DNA of 64,000 bases from CAYYAQ01 sp964469555 (GCA_964469555.1 CAYYAQ010000001.1:1-64000); one strand, 5' to 3'. Shown: positions 34,156 to 43,497, counted from the first letter of the stretch. Numbers and translations: made by a program. The notes: generated by a model not told the origin, from the letters alone.

Positions 34156-34950
34156 ATGAGCGAAGATTCCGCGCAACTGAGTGGACGACCGTGTGTCGTG
34201 ACCGGTGGCGGCACCGGGATTGGCAAGGGCATCGCGTTGTGTCTGGCCCGGGCCGGAGCGGAAGTGGCTGTGCTGGGTCGTCGTCGTGGTCCGTTGGAGG
34301 AGACCGCATCGGAGATCCGGGACGGTGGCGGGACAGCCCGCGTGTTCGACGTCGACATCACGGATGCGGAGGCCGTCGCTGGCACGTTCGCGAAAATGGA
34401 CGAGGCCATGAACCTGGCGGACCGGCTCCATCTACTGGTCAACAACGCGGGCGCGGGCGGGCCGAATGCGTGTGCGATCGATGGCCCGGATACGTGGGAC
34501 GTGATCCTCCGCACGAATCTCGACGGCGTCTATTTTTGCACGCGAGAGGGTGTGAGGCGGATGCCGGACGGCGCGCGCGTGGTGAACATCTCATCGGTGC
34601 TCGGCAAGTTCGGTGTGCCCGGCTACACGGCGTACTGTGCGAGCAAGCACGGTGTGATCGGTTTCACGAAGGCGTTGGCGCTCGAACTCGGGCCGCGCAA
34701 GATCACGGCGAACGCGATCTGTCCGGGTTGGGTCGACACGGAGATGGCGCACGAGGGGATCCGGGGAATCGCCACAGCGACGGGCGTTTCCTACGACGAG
34801 GCGTTCGACGGCGCGATGGGCCTGGTGCCGCTCGGTCGGATCATGCAGCCCGACGAGATCGGTGGGCTGGTAGCCTACATGGCGAGCGACGCAGCCAGCG
34901 GGATGACTGGGCAGGCGGTGAGCCTGTGCGGTGGCTCGACGATGGGCTAA
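34156..34950 (+). CDS. SDR-family oxidoreductase
   Basis: 264 residues from the ATG at 34156. Classical SDR with VVTGGGTGIGKGIALCLARA cofactor loop, LGRRRGPLE (NADPH preference), NNAGAGGP, active-site Ser in VVNISSVLGKFG and YTAYCASKHGVIGFTKALAL, with PGWVDTEMA and a C-terminal SLCGGSTMG resembling FabG-like enzymes. Substrate unknown; 3-oxoacyl or sugar-alcohol reductase are both possible. Followed after 27 bases by the ferredoxin-like gene on the same strand. Confidence 0.9.
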   Translation: MSEDSAQLSGRPCVVTGGGTGIGKGIALCLARAGAEVAVLGRRRGPLEETASEIRDGGGTARVFDVDITDAEAVAGTFAKMDEAMNLADRLHLLVNNAGAGGPNACAIDGPDTWDVILRTNLDGVYFCTREGVRRMPDGARVVNISSVLGKFGVPGYTAYCASKHGVIGFTKALALELGPRKITANAICPGWVDTEMAHEGIRGIATATGVSYDEAFDGAMGLVPLGRIMQPDEIGGLVAYMASDAASGMTGQAVSLCGGSTMG

Positions 34951-34977
34951 CAGAGGTGGGTTGGAAAGGCTGAACTG

Positions 34978-35310
34978 ATGCTCCCCGAACGACATGTCTT
35001 CGTTTGCAATCACGGCAAGTCCTGCGCCAAGGTGGGCAGCGCCGAGGTGTACGCGAAGTTCCGGGAGTTGCTGAAGGCCTCCGGCATGAAGCCTCGCGTC
35101 GCGGTGACGGGTTGTGGTTCTCTAGGCTTCTGCGATCGCGGCGTGGCCGTGGCGATCTACCCCGAACAGATCTGGTACTCCCGTGTGACGGAGTCCGACG
35201 TCGAAGAGATCTGGCGAGAACACGTCTTGAACGGTCGCGTCGTCGAGAGATTGCGAGACGAGATGGACTGCCCCATGCCCGACGACGGCCCGGCCCCCTT
35301 CCGGGGCTAG
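34978..35310 (+). CDS. Thioredoxin-like [2Fe-2S] ferredoxin
   Basis: 110 residues from the ATG at 34978. Opens with HVFVCNHGKSCAKVGSAEVY, then VAVTGCGSLGFCDRGVAVAI and YPEQIWYSRVTESDVEEIWR: the pattern of NuoE-like shethna-type [2Fe-2S] ferredoxins with one Cys group at the N-terminus and a C-x5-C pair after the second strand. The N-terminal spacing (C-x5-C) is shorter than the usual C-x10-12-C, so which Cys residues bind the cluster is uncertain. Electron carrier in the cytoplasm; partner unknown. Confidence 0.85.
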   Translation: MLPERHVFVCNHGKSCAKVGSAEVYAKFRELLKASGMKPRVAVTGCGSLGFCDRGVAVAIYPEQIWYSRVTESDVEEIWREHVLNGRVVERLRDEMDCPMPDDGPAPFRG

Positions 35311-35317
35311 TCCTCGG

Positions 35318-36454
35318 TTACTTGCCTTCGGCCTCTACCCACTCGGCGACAAAGATGTTGGTGTCGCGCTCCTTGCCCTTGGGGTTGAAGCGGTTGCTCG
35401 CGAAGACGATGTGCTTGCCGTCCGGGGAGAACATCGGGAAGCTGTCGAATGACGGATTCGTCGTCACTTGCGTCATGCCTGTCCCGTCTTCGTTCATCAT
35501 GTAGATGTCGAACATCGTCGCGCCTTTCCGCCCGGGCAGGGCGTCCTTGTTGCTCGCGAACAGAATACGCTTGTTGTCGGGATGCCAGAAGGGCGCGAAG
35601 TTCGCCTTGCCATTGTTCGTGATCTGACGGAAGTTCGACCCGTCACGATTCATCAAGGTGATCTCCATCACGGTGGGCTGCACGAGTCCGCGCGCGAGGA
35701 GGTCGAAGTAGGTCTTCCGCTCTTTGGCGGTCTTCAGGAATCCCGAGCGCAGCACGATCTTCGTTCCGTCGTGCGAGAAGAACGGGCCACCGTCGTAGCC
35801 CGGACGATTCGTCAGGCGACGGACCGACGACCCGTCGGGCTCCATCGTGTAGACCTCGAGATCTCCGTCGCGAACCGATGTGAACACGATGGTCCCCGTG
35901 ATCGGGCACACCGTCGCCTCGGCATCGTATCCGGGAGTATTCGTGAGGCGCTTCAACTCACTCCCGTCGGGATTGGCAGTGAAGATGTCGAAACTCTTGT
36001 AGATCGGCCAGACGTACTTCCCGCGAACGCGCATCACCGACGGCGGGCAGTTCGGACCCGCGAGGTGCGTCGACGCGTAGATGATCCGCTTGTCACCCTG
36101 CAAGAAGTAGCTGCAGGTAGTCCGCCCCTTCCCCGTGCTGGCCAGCTTCCTTTCGCCGCTCTCGAGATCGAGAACGAAGATCTGGTCGCACTCGAACTTC
36201 CCCTCCTTGTACCGACCGAGTCGGCTCTGAAGGATCAGCTTCTTGCCGTCCCACGACCAATAGGCCTCGGCGTTTTCCCCGCCGAACGTCAGCTGGCGCA
36301 CGTTGCGGAAAAAGCCCTCGCCCGGGACATCGGCGACTGGCTTGCCGGCCTTGATGACGAGTGGGGTGGTCGGAATGACGGGTTCTGGCTTCGGGGTCGA
36401 CGAACAACTGGCCACGAGCGAAACGGCGGTGACGAGGACGAGGGATCGGATCAT
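35318..36454 (-). CDS. TolB-like beta-propeller lipoprotein (PD40 repeats)
   Basis: 378 residues from the ATG at 36454, with lipoprotein signal MIRSLVLVTAVSLVASC. The mature chain is built of PD40/WD40-like repeats: QLTFGGENAEAYWSWDGKKL, DIFTANPDGSELKRLTNTPG, EVYTMEPDGSSVRRLTNRPG, PFWHPDNKRILFASNKDAL, PMFSPDGKHIVFASNRFNP. This resembles TolB propellers, but an isolated lipoprotein without tol genes nearby is more likely a periplasmic binding or sensor protein. Divergent from the lipoprotein at 36537. Confidence 0.88.
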   Translation of the reverse strand: MIRSLVLVTAVSLVASCSSTPKPEPVIPTTPLVIKAGKPVADVPGEGFFRNVRQLTFGGENAEAYWSWDGKKLILQSRLGRYKEGKFECDQIFVLDLESGERKLASTGKGRTTCSYFLQGDKRIIYASTHLAGPNCPPSVMRVRGKYVWPIYKSFDIFTANPDGSELKRLTNTPGYDAEATVCPITGTIVFTSVRDGDLEVYTMEPDGSSVRRLTNRPGYDGGPFFSHDGTKIVLRSGFLKTAKERKTYFDLLARGLVQPTVMEITLMNRDGSNFRQITNNGKANFAPFWHPDNKRILFASNKDALPGRKGATMFDIYMMNEDGTGMTQVTTNPSFDSFPMFSPDGKHIVFASNRFNPKGKERDTNIFVAEWVEAEGK

Positions 36455-36536
36455 GGAGATAGGCTACGGACGGGTCGGCGAAATCGGTACTGGAAATCGG
36501 GTCGCTTCGGCGTCGGAACGCTACCATCCGAGGTCG

Positions 36537-37325
36537 ATGTCGCGGATTCCGATAACCCCTCTGATCCTGCTCGCGATGGTCGCCTCCTGCAAGGGAGTCA
36601 GCGAGACAGGTGGGAAGTGGCCCCCCAAGGACTTCGTGCTGGGCGTCCAGTACACGGTCGTCAAGGGCGAGGTGCGCCAGGTCCGGAAGAGCGCGAAGAT
36701 CTTCGCCGACGGCCTGGTCGTCTACCGTGAAGCCGACACCACTCTACGGAGCCGCGACGGGAAGTTGGAGTTGCCGGTCTACAGTCGGATGTGTGCCTAT
36801 GGGATGAAGTGGTGGTCCATCCGCGACCTGACGCGACTCCTGCACGACGCGCCGGTTCTCGAACTCGCGGATCCCGCTGCCGTCCCGCCGATCGGTGAGG
36901 AAACCCACCTGATCCGGTTTCACGTCACCTACATGGCCAACCATGTCGATGTCGTCGCGCAGAACCAGACCGTCGGACTGCTGAATCGCGTGCTCCGCAT
37001 CGTCAACACGTTCCTTCCCCCAGGGCACGGAATCACCATGCCGAACATGGCCGGCGAGGAGATGGAACATCACCTACAGGACGTACCGGTTGTCACGGAC
37101 TCCGTCGCCGGTGCGCTGAAGTTCCACGAAGGCTGGTTGTCGGAGCACGCGACCAACTCCGCCCTGTTGCTCGATACGTTCAGCCTCGCGTGTGCTGCCA
37201 AGAACTGGCCTCTCGCGGAGAACTGCGTGACGGTCCTCGCCACTTCGCGCCCCGCCGATGTCGCTGCGCTCCGCGAGATCCTCGCCGATTGCAAAGCGGC
37301 TGCCACCGAGAAACCCGGCGACTGA
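36537..37325 (+). CDS. Lipoprotein of unknown function
   Basis: 262 residues from the ATG at 36537. Lipoprotein signal MSRIPITPLILLAMVASC. The mature region opens with a beta-stranded domain (YTVVKGEVRQVRKSAKIFAD, GLVVYREADTTLRSRDGKLE), then a mostly helical C-terminal half with a TPR-like tail (SALLLDTFSLACAAKNWPLA, ADVAALREILADCKAAATE). No family recognised. It lies 5 bases before the vWA gene, so the two are almost certainly cotranscribed. Confidence 0.75.
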   Translation: MSRIPITPLILLAMVASCKGVSETGGKWPPKDFVLGVQYTVVKGEVRQVRKSAKIFADGLVVYREADTTLRSRDGKLELPVYSRMCAYGMKWWSIRDLTRLLHDAPVLELADPAAVPPIGEETHLIRFHVTYMANHVDVVAQNQTVGLLNRVLRIVNTFLPPGHGITMPNMAGEEMEHHLQDVPVVTDSVAGALKFHEGWLSEHATNSALLLDTFSLACAAKNWPLAENCVTVLATSRPADVAALREILADCKAAATEKPGD

Positions 37326-37330
37326 ACTCA

Positions 37331-39055
37331 ATGGAAACGCGACACAATTTCCTGACCCTACGACAATGCGCCGTCGTCCTCGCGGGCCTCACCTTGCACG
37401 TCGCGATTTCAGCGCCGGCCACCGCGCAGATCTGGGGCGAAGAGGAGGCGCTCAAGGGCTACAAGCGCGACATCGCCCGCAAGCCCTTCAAGTACAACAC
37501 GCGTGGTTGGATGGTCCTGGCGCGCAGCGGCCAATCGAAGCCATTGCAGATCCTGATGCGGGACTACGGCAAACCCAAGGCCCTCGCGACGCGCACGCTC
37601 AGCGCCCTGCTGGTCGCCGACCACGCGCGCTACGCGATCGCCGGTCTGCTCGGCAGCTACTACGACAATTGGACGTGGGAAGACAAGCTCGCCGCGCTCC
37701 GTGGCAAGTACAAGAAAAAGACCGACGTCTGGCTCTGGGTTAATACGATCGCTGTCGATGGTCGCGCGGAAGCGATGGCCAGGACCATCTCGATCGTGAA
37801 GGACGCGGACGACATCCTGTTGCGCGCGGCGGCGATCGAAGCCATGGCCTGGCGGGAGCGTCGCGAAGTGCTCGGACTGATCCCCGGCGTGATCGCAAAG
37901 TTCCCGAAAGCGAAACAGCTGGGCGAGCGGCGACTGTTGGTTGGCGCGTTGTCGAGCGCGATCCTCGCGCACAAGTCGTTTCTCAAGGAAGACGACATGC
38001 AAAAGGCCATCCGCGCGTACATCGGGCTTCTTGCGAAGGGCGTCAAGCTCTCCCACAGCGGCAAGATGGTGATCGCCCGATACCTCGCAAAGACGATCGG
38101 CAAGGACCGCCGATACATCGAGCCCGAGCCCTGGATCCAGTTGCTCGATCAGGAGTTCGAACCTCCGAAGCGAGCCGGAAACACCGTGACGACGTTGCGC
38201 TTCTTCGGTATCGAGGCGGAGGGCGACCGGATCTGCTACCTGGTCGACATGTCGAACTCGATGCTGAAGCCCATCGACCCGGCGCTCCTACCGAAGGGGC
38301 CGATCACCGGGAAGAAAAGGAAGCGCAAGAAGGGGCAGCTCCCGACCGAGGACGACATCCCCTGGCACCTCGTCAAGACACGCTTCGATCTCGCCCGCTG
38401 GCATCTCAAGATCTCGATGCAGCGGCTCACCAAGGACAAGCGGTTCTGCGTCGTCTGGTTCGGGGACGAGTCGGGACTGTTCAAGGCGACGCCTGGCATG
38501 ATCAAGGCCAGCCGCACGAACGTGAAGAAGGTCATCAAGGAGCTCGATGGCATCAAGGCCGGGCCCCTGCCGAAGGGTCTCGCCAAGATAGACGCCCCGA
38601 ACGGCTGGTTGAGAGGGCAGACCAACACGCACGGTGGACTGCGGCGGGCATTCGCGATGCGCGCGAAGGGCTTCGCCGATCGCCATGAGTACGTCGACAT
38701 GAAAGCCATGGCTCAGGGCTGCGACACGATTTTTCTCCTGTCCGACGGCGCTCCGTCGATCGACGACTTCGTGATTCCGGACAAGGACTACGGCGAGGAC
38801 AAGGTCGTCGCGGAGCTCGAATACGGACGCGAGATGCCCCGCCCTGCGATCATCATCTACCACGGCCCGATGGATCAGCCGCGATGGTTGCGTCAGGACA
38901 TCCGGCGCATGAACGTCTTCCGCAAGGTGCAGATCCACTGCATCGGAATCGGCGACGCCGACATCGGTCTGCTTCGTGGCATCGCGTCGGATTCGGAGGG
39001 GCAGGTCTACCTCTTCGGCGCGAAGGCGAAGGCATCCGGTCGCCGCCGCAAGTAG
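37331..39055 (+). CDS. Secreted von Willebrand factor A protein with HEAT-like region
   Basis: 574 residues from the ATG at 37331, with a signal peptide ending at APATAQ. Residues about 40-280 are helical repeats resembling HEAT (ILMRDYGKPKALATRTLSAL, LLRAAAIEAMAWRERREVLG). The vWA domain follows with a complete MIDAS: CYLVDMSNSM (DxSxS, about residue 301-310), the Thr in GQTNTHGGLRRAF (about 429) and the Asp in FLLSDGAPSIDD (about 468). A Lys-rich insertion (KKRKRKKGQ) sits after the first MIDAS element. Probably binds metal and a protein ligand in the periplasm or outside; typical of planctomycete genomes. Coupled to the lipoprotein before it. Confidence 0.85.
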   Translation: METRHNFLTLRQCAVVLAGLTLHVAISAPATAQIWGEEEALKGYKRDIARKPFKYNTRGWMVLARSGQSKPLQILMRDYGKPKALATRTLSALLVADHARYAIAGLLGSYYDNWTWEDKLAALRGKYKKKTDVWLWVNTIAVDGRAEAMARTISIVKDADDILLRAAAIEAMAWRERREVLGLIPGVIAKFPKAKQLGERRLLVGALSSAILAHKSFLKEDDMQKAIRAYIGLLAKGVKLSHSGKMVIARYLAKTIGKDRRYIEPEPWIQLLDQEFEPPKRAGNTVTTLRFFGIEAEGDRICYLVDMSNSMLKPIDPALLPKGPITGKKRKRKKGQLPTEDDIPWHLVKTRFDLARWHLKISMQRLTKDKRFCVVWFGDESGLFKATPGMIKASRTNVKKVIKELDGIKAGPLPKGLAKIDAPNGWLRGQTNTHGGLRRAFAMRAKGFADRHEYVDMKAMAQGCDTIFLLSDGAPSIDDFVIPDKDYGEDKVVAELEYGREMPRPAIIIYHGPMDQPRWLRQDIRRMNVFRKVQIHCIGIGDADIGLLRGIASDSEGQVYLFGAKAKASGRRRK

Positions 39056-39062
39056 CGGGCGG

Positions 39063-40376
39063 CTATTCGATCGAGGCAAACACGGCGTCGCGCGTGAGTC
39101 GGTGACGGGTCCCTGCAGAGGGCGCGCCATCGACCCGACCGGACTCGTCGAGCTTCCCGATTGCGATCTCGAGCACCCACGGGTCGTGACGGAACACCAT
39201 GCTGTGCAGCGTGGCGAATCTCTGTCCACTCCGCTCGACCTCCGCGAGAGCCTCCCAGGTCTCGCCGACGGACACTTTTTGATCGGCGGTGGAAAGGTCA
39301 CCCTTCAGCATGTTGCGAATCTGCTCCCAGCGATTCACGGAGTCGCCGATGGTGGGCGATTCTCCCCGCGAGAGGAAGTGGTTGGTCACGATGCAGTACT
39401 CGCCGTCTTCGCGGTGCGTGACTCCCTTGACGTCGACCTCGAACACCCGCGCGGGATGGCCCTTCGATTGATCGGGCGTGACGACGCGGGTCAAGTATCC
39501 ACGCGGCGGGCACGTCCTCTTCAGGATGGCCTCTCCGACTTCGAACGCGGATTCCGCATTCGCCTGCCGCAGTATTCCGCGAGCCGCGGTCGCCGTCGGG
39601 TAGGCGCCGGGTCGCGGTGTGCCACCACCGCTGTTACCGAAATGCAGGAACGTGGCGACACCGTGTTCGTTGACGCCCGTGATGGCGCCTACGTAGCCGG
39701 GCCACGCGATCGACGCGAACGCGGCGCCGTCCTTTGGGTGTTGGACGATCAGGCAGCAGCTCTCGATCAGGTATGTGCCGGTGATAGGCCAGTCGAAGTT
39801 GCGCGCGGTGAGGACGCCTCCGCCTTCGACCTGTTCGCCCGACACCGTGAACCCCGAACACCCCATCTGCGCGACGAGGTCCATGGCGTTCAGGAGCAGC
39901 GCGTCCTTCAAGTCGAGATTGCGGTCGAAATCGGGGAGCACCATGTCGAGGTGCTGCTCCTTCACGGCCTTCCACATCGAGGCGAGCTCGACGTGGTAGT
40001 GCCGCGGAAATGCGACCATCAGCGGCAGCAGCGTTCGCGCTTGGGCGAGTCGTGACTTTTGGTGGCCGAATCGCGCGGTGAGTTCGCGGCGCATCAGGCC
40101 GAGGGCTTCCGCACCGGCGAGAAGACCGTGGGCTCGGCCCCGTTGCTTCGGCGTTCCCCACAGTCGGATCACGCGCAGGCCGTCGTGATCTTCGAGGCGA
40201 CCGTGTTCGACGGTCTTCTGGACCGCGAACGCCGGTTTCTCTACTTCTGGGGTTTTCTTTGCCGGAGCTCCTTCACTGACAGGCGCGCCTTCGCCGGCGA
40301 TGGCGACGGCGTGTTCGTCGACGCATGCCGGGATGATCGGGAAAGCCGCGAGGAGAAGGCTGAGTCGCTTCGTCAT
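39063..40376 (-). CDS. C45-family peptidase / acyltransferase-like lipoprotein
   Basis: 437 residues from the ATG at 40376, which gives a lipoprotein signal (LLLAAFPIIPAC). The N-terminal Ntn-hydrolase candidate nucleophile is in AQMGCSGFTVSG at about residue 170, followed by LTARNFDWPITGTYLIESCC, SIAWPGYVGAITGVNEHGVA and CIVTNHFLSRGES, the pattern of the acyl-CoA:6-aminopenicillanate acyltransferase / C45 family, which is autoprocessed at the Cys. Substrates range from peptides to acyl-amides; none can be named here. Convergent with the vWA gene, 7 bases apart. Confidence 0.82.
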   Translation of the reverse strand: MTKRLSLLLAAFPIIPACVDEHAVAIAGEGAPVSEGAPAKKTPEVEKPAFAVQKTVEHGRLEDHDGLRVIRLWGTPKQRGRAHGLLAGAEALGLMRRELTARFGHQKSRLAQARTLLPLMVAFPRHYHVELASMWKAVKEQHLDMVLPDFDRNLDLKDALLLNAMDLVAQMGCSGFTVSGEQVEGGGVLTARNFDWPITGTYLIESCCLIVQHPKDGAAFASIAWPGYVGAITGVNEHGVATFLHFGNSGGGTPRPGAYPTATAARGILRQANAESAFEVGEAILKRTCPPRGYLTRVVTPDQSKGHPARVFEVDVKGVTHREDGEYCIVTNHFLSRGESPTIGDSVNRWEQIRNMLKGDLSTADQKVSVGETWEALAEVERSGQRFATLHSMVFRHDPWVLEIAIGKLDESGRVDGAPSAGTRHRLTRDAVFASIE

Positions 40377-40396
40377 GTGGTCGACAGGATAGCTGC

Positions 40397-41386
40397 CTAG
40401 GCTCGGAAACGGTTCGTCGCCTTGATGAGCTCGCTTCGGTTCCCTGGTTCGAAGGCAGAATGCCCTGCGTCGTCGACGATCACGAGATCGCTCTCGGGCC
40501 AGCGACGGTACAGATCCCATGCCGAGCGCGCCGGGCAGACAACGTCGTAGCGACCTTGCACGGTGACCGTCGGGATGTGACGGATCTTGTCGACGTCGCG
40601 GAGCAGCTGATCTTCGGTCTCGAAGAATCCGCCGTGGACGAAGTAGTGGCTTTCGATGCGCGCGAACGCGACGGCGAAGTCATCCGATCCGGTCTCCGCG
40701 ATCTTCTTCTCGTCCTGGTAGAGCAGGCTCGTGCTGCCCTCCCAGATCGACCATGCGCGTGCCGCTTCGACGCGGGTCGCCTCGTCGTCACTCGTGAGTC
40801 GTCTGTAGTACGCGCTCATCAGATCCCCGCGTTCGACTTCGGGGATCGGCTCGAGATACTTCTCCCACGCGTCCGGGTAGATGTGGCTCGCGCCATCCTG
40901 ATAGAACCAGAGCAACTCCCTGCGTCGCAGCATGAAGATGCCGCGCAGGACGAGTTCGGTGACGCGTTCCGGGTGCTTCTGAGCGTAGCTCAGGCTCAGC
41001 GTGCTGCCCCACGAACCGCCGAACACCAACCACTGATCGATACCAAGGTGTTCGCGAATGCTCTCGATGTCGCCGACGAGATGCCAGGTCGTGTTGTCCC
41101 GCAGGCTCGCGTAAGGCTTGCTGCGCTTGCACCCGCGTTGGTCGAAGAGGACGATCCGGTACGCCTCGGGGTCGAAGAAGCGCCGGTAGTCTTCGCCTGC
41201 GCCGCCGCCCGGTCCCCCGTGCACGAACACCGCTGGCTTGCCGTCGGGATTGCCGCACTGCTCGTAGTAGATCTCGTGGTGGTCGTCCACGGCGAGGAGA
41301 CCGTGGTCGTAAGGTTCGATGTTGGGGTAGAGGGGACGGAGTTCTTCGCGTGGCGCGCTCAGACTCAACGTGTGGGTGACCGGCAT
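40397..41386 (-). CDS. pip: Proline iminopeptidase
   Basis: 329 residues from the ATG at 41386; the upstream extension lacks homology. Removes N-terminal proline from peptides in the cytoplasm. Alpha/beta-hydrolase features: AVFVHGGPGGGAGEDYRRFF (oxyanion loop), FDQRGCKRSKPYASLRDNTT, nucleophile elbow VFGGSWGSTLSLSYAQ, a cap domain with RRELLWFYQDGASHIYPDAW, acid residue in QGRYDVVCPARSA and catalytic His in DDAGHSAFEPG. All family signatures of serine peptidase S33 are present and the length is normal. It lies 20 bases upstream of the C45 gene on the same strand. Confidence 0.95.
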   Translation of the reverse strand: MPVTHTLSLSAPREELRPLYPNIEPYDHGLLAVDDHHEIYYEQCGNPDGKPAVFVHGGPGGGAGEDYRRFFDPEAYRIVLFDQRGCKRSKPYASLRDNTTWHLVGDIESIREHLGIDQWLVFGGSWGSTLSLSYAQKHPERVTELVLRGIFMLRRRELLWFYQDGASHIYPDAWEKYLEPIPEVERGDLMSAYYRRLTSDDEATRVEAARAWSIWEGSTSLLYQDEKKIAETGSDDFAVAFARIESHYFVHGGFFETEDQLLRDVDKIRHIPTVTVQGRYDVVCPARSAWDLYRRWPESDLVIVDDAGHSAFEPGNRSELIKATNRFRA

Positions 41387-41792
41387 GGCGGGAGTATAGG
41401 CGTGCCACTTGTCCCGCGCATCCGCCGATGACCCCATGACCCATCCAGATGTCCGTGGATTGCAGCCGGCGTCGACTGTTTGGAAGATGCCCGGATGAAA
41501 TGCTCCCTCCCACTGATTCTCCTGCTTGGCAGCCTTTGCACGACGAGTGGCGAGTGGTAACGGTCGCACCTGGCCGGCTTACGTGACAGCTACTCCAGCT
41601 TGGCGTCTGCGTCAGTGAGGTCGATTTTCAGAGGGTTGGCGGTTCCCGGTGAAGCACCTCATGCGCAATCTCCCGTACACGTGCGACCGTCATGCCACAC
41701 CGCGGAGCTTCCCAACCGTAGCAGGAGAGAGGACTGTCGTGCTCGGTGCTCGACGCCGCAGGTCACACAGGGGCATGCGAGCCGGGTCGCCG
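41387..41792. other. Intergenic stretch with possible gene remnants
   Basis: No full gene. It contains a 21-codon lipoprotein-signal-like ORF (41495-41560) and, on the minus strand, a short protein-like tail (NPLKIDLTDADAKLE) ending in TAG at about 41589-41591 with an in-frame TGA close upstream. Together these suggest decayed genes. The pip promoter should lie at its left end. Confidence 0.4.
41495..41560 (+). CDS. Tiny ORF resembling a bare lipoprotein signal
   Basis: ATG at 41495 to TAA at 41558-41560. The 21 residues are MKCSLPLILLLGSLCTTSGE plus W: charged start, hydrophobic core, and an LLGSLC lipobox, then almost nothing. It could be a true lipoprotein peptide (colicin-lysis-type peptides have this shape) or the surviving 5' end of a deleted lipoprotein gene. 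The second is my preference. Confidence 0.25.
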   Translation: MKCSLPLILLLGSLCTTSGEW

Positions 41793-42161
41793 TCAGCCCA
41801 GCTTCGGAGTGCCCTTCGAGTCCTTGAGCGAGAGAACCGGGACGTCTCCGAGCGGACGTGATTGCGAGCGTGCACTCGCAGCGGGTTCGACTTCGAGCAA
41901 CTGTTCGAGCGCCTCCTTGGCACTGTCGAAGTCTCCTCGCACCTTGCGCTCTTCGTCGCGCGCCTCACTGAGACTCTCTTGCGCCGCGCGGACGGCTTCG
42001 ACCGCCTGCTCGAGTGAGCTGCGCTGGTCGAGGTAGGCGCTCCATCGGCGCTCGACCTCGGTGCCGCGTTTGGCCTTGCCCTTTCGCTTGGCGGGCTTGC
42101 CGGCGGATCGGACCTTCTTCGGGGGTCTTTTCGACTTCCTGGCTTTTTTTCGTGCTGCCAT
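41793..42161 (-). CDS. Basic-tail coiled-coil protein
   Basis: 122 residues from the ATG at 42161. The first 35 residues are almost entirely Lys/Arg/Pro/Ala (ARKKARKSKRPPKKVRS, KPAKRKGKAKRG), like histone-H1-type or SWIB-linked tails. A coiled coil follows (LDQRSSLEQAVEAVRAAQES, VRGDFDSAKEALEQLLEVEP). Probable nucleic-acid binding; possibly a nucleoid-associated protein. No family recognised. The frame is protein-like but low complexity reduces certainty. It lies downstream of ino1 on the same strand, 100 bases away. Confidence 0.6.
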   Translation of the reverse strand: MAARKKARKSKRPPKKVRSAGKPAKRKGKAKRGTEVERRWSAYLDQRSSLEQAVEAVRAAQESLSEARDEERKVRGDFDSAKEALEQLLEVEPAASARSQSRPLGDVPVLSLKDSKGTPKLG

Positions 42162-42261
42162 GGACGGGATCGTGGCCGTGGCCACGAACAGTCAAGGGCC
42201 GTGATTCCATCGTCGGAAACTCACGTGGGGACGGGCTCCAGCCTCCACCCGTGGCTCGAGA

Positions 42262-43497
42262 CTACCCCTCTTCGACCGAGCGCACGTAGTCCGTCATCAA
42301 GTGCCACTGCAGGTGCAGGTCGTGTTGCGTCACGTCGAGCGGTTTCTTGAAGAAGCAGGACAGGTGCTTCATCGGGCCGGTGTCGCCGCGCCGCTTCGCG
42401 AGGTCCGCGAGCCGGACCATGTCGAGCACGATCGGTGCGGCGAGGATCGCGTCGCAGCCCTGCCACGTGAACTGCATCGACATCTTGTAGCCCAGGAAAC
42501 CCTGGAAGTGGATGAAGTCCCACGCGGTCTTCAGGTCGTTTAGCGAAGGCACGTAGTCGATGCCCACATGCGTGTGCAGTGGATAGCCGAGGATCTTGCT
42601 CAGCAGCAGGTCCTTGCTCTCGACCTTGGACGACTTGTTCTCGTGGTCGGCGAGCACCACGCCGTCGCGGTCGCCGAGGATGTTGTAGCCCTGCCAGGTC
42701 AGCACCTGCAGGTTTCGATACTTGAACATCGGCGCGAGGCTGGACTTGACCAGCGTCTCGCCGGTCTTCCCATCCGAGCCCATGTACGGGGCGCCCGTGT
42801 CGTCGAACGTCTCGCGGATACCACCGATGAGCGCGGCGTTCGAGGGCGTGAAGTGAATGAACGGGAGACCCAGCGACGCGGCGACGTAGGCGTAGATCGC
42901 CGACGGTCGCACCGCCGTCGTCTTGTTGTCCGCGATGATCTTCTCGAAGCCTTTGCGGGTTTCGTGCTGTCTGGTGATCTTGAGCTTCGGTTCGGTCGAA
43001 GTCAGGTTCACGCAGACGCAGCGCTTGAGCTTGTTGCGCCGCATGAAGTCGCGGATGTCCTTCTTGAGCCGGACGACTTCCGTCTTCAGTGTCGTCGACG
43101 AGGGCGACCTGCCAGCCATGCGGAGAATCGTCTTCCCCGCGTTGACGAGGCAGCCGCGCCGCACGTTCTTGTCGATTCTCGTCAGGTCCGTCTTGAGTGA
43201 GCGGAGCAGCGGATACGGAATGGTGCCGGTGTTCTCGTAAATCTCTTCCGCCGCTTCGACGATCGATCCGTCGCGAATCTCGTGGCCGCCGAACACGAGG
43301 CCTGGGACTCCTTGCAGCCCGATCTTGGAGAGTCCGGGTGTCTCGGTCAGCAGCCCCTGGGTCCCGACCTTGCCTTTCGCGATGGCTCGCGCGCCGACGA
43401 TCATCGTCGTCGACAATCCGCCCATCGCGCCGAATATCCACACGCCGAGCTTGTCACGGGGCGCAGCGGGAGTGTTTGAACGCTTTCGAGATGCCAT
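42262..43497 (-). CDS. ino1: Inositol-3-phosphate synthase
   Basis: 411 residues from the ATG at 43497. Converts glucose-6-phosphate to 1L-myo-inositol-3-phosphate using NAD. Characteristic segments: WIFGAMGGLSTTMIVGARAI (cofactor loop), CVNLTSTEPKLKI, AIYAYVAASLGLPFIHFTPS, MGSDGKTGETLVKSSLAPMF (signature with catalytic Lys), VLTWQGYNILGDRDGVVLAD and GYPLHTHVGIDYVPSLNDLK. This is the bacterial-type length. Could supply inositol lipids or osmolytes. It sits downstream of the GT4 gene on the same strand (95 bases), so a link to glycolipid synthesis is possible. Confidence 0.94.
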   Translation of the reverse strand: MASRKRSNTPAAPRDKLGVWIFGAMGGLSTTMIVGARAIAKGKVGTQGLLTETPGLSKIGLQGVPGLVFGGHEIRDGSIVEAAEEIYENTGTIPYPLLRSLKTDLTRIDKNVRRGCLVNAGKTILRMAGRSPSSTTLKTEVVRLKKDIRDFMRRNKLKRCVCVNLTSTEPKLKITRQHETRKGFEKIIADNKTTAVRPSAIYAYVAASLGLPFIHFTPSNAALIGGIRETFDDTGAPYMGSDGKTGETLVKSSLAPMFKYRNLQVLTWQGYNILGDRDGVVLADHENKSSKVESKDLLLSKILGYPLHTHVGIDYVPSLNDLKTAWDFIHFQGFLGYKMSMQFTWQGCDAILAAPIVLDMVRLADLAKRRGDTGPMKHLSCFFKKPLDVTQHDLHLQWHLMTDYVRSVEEG

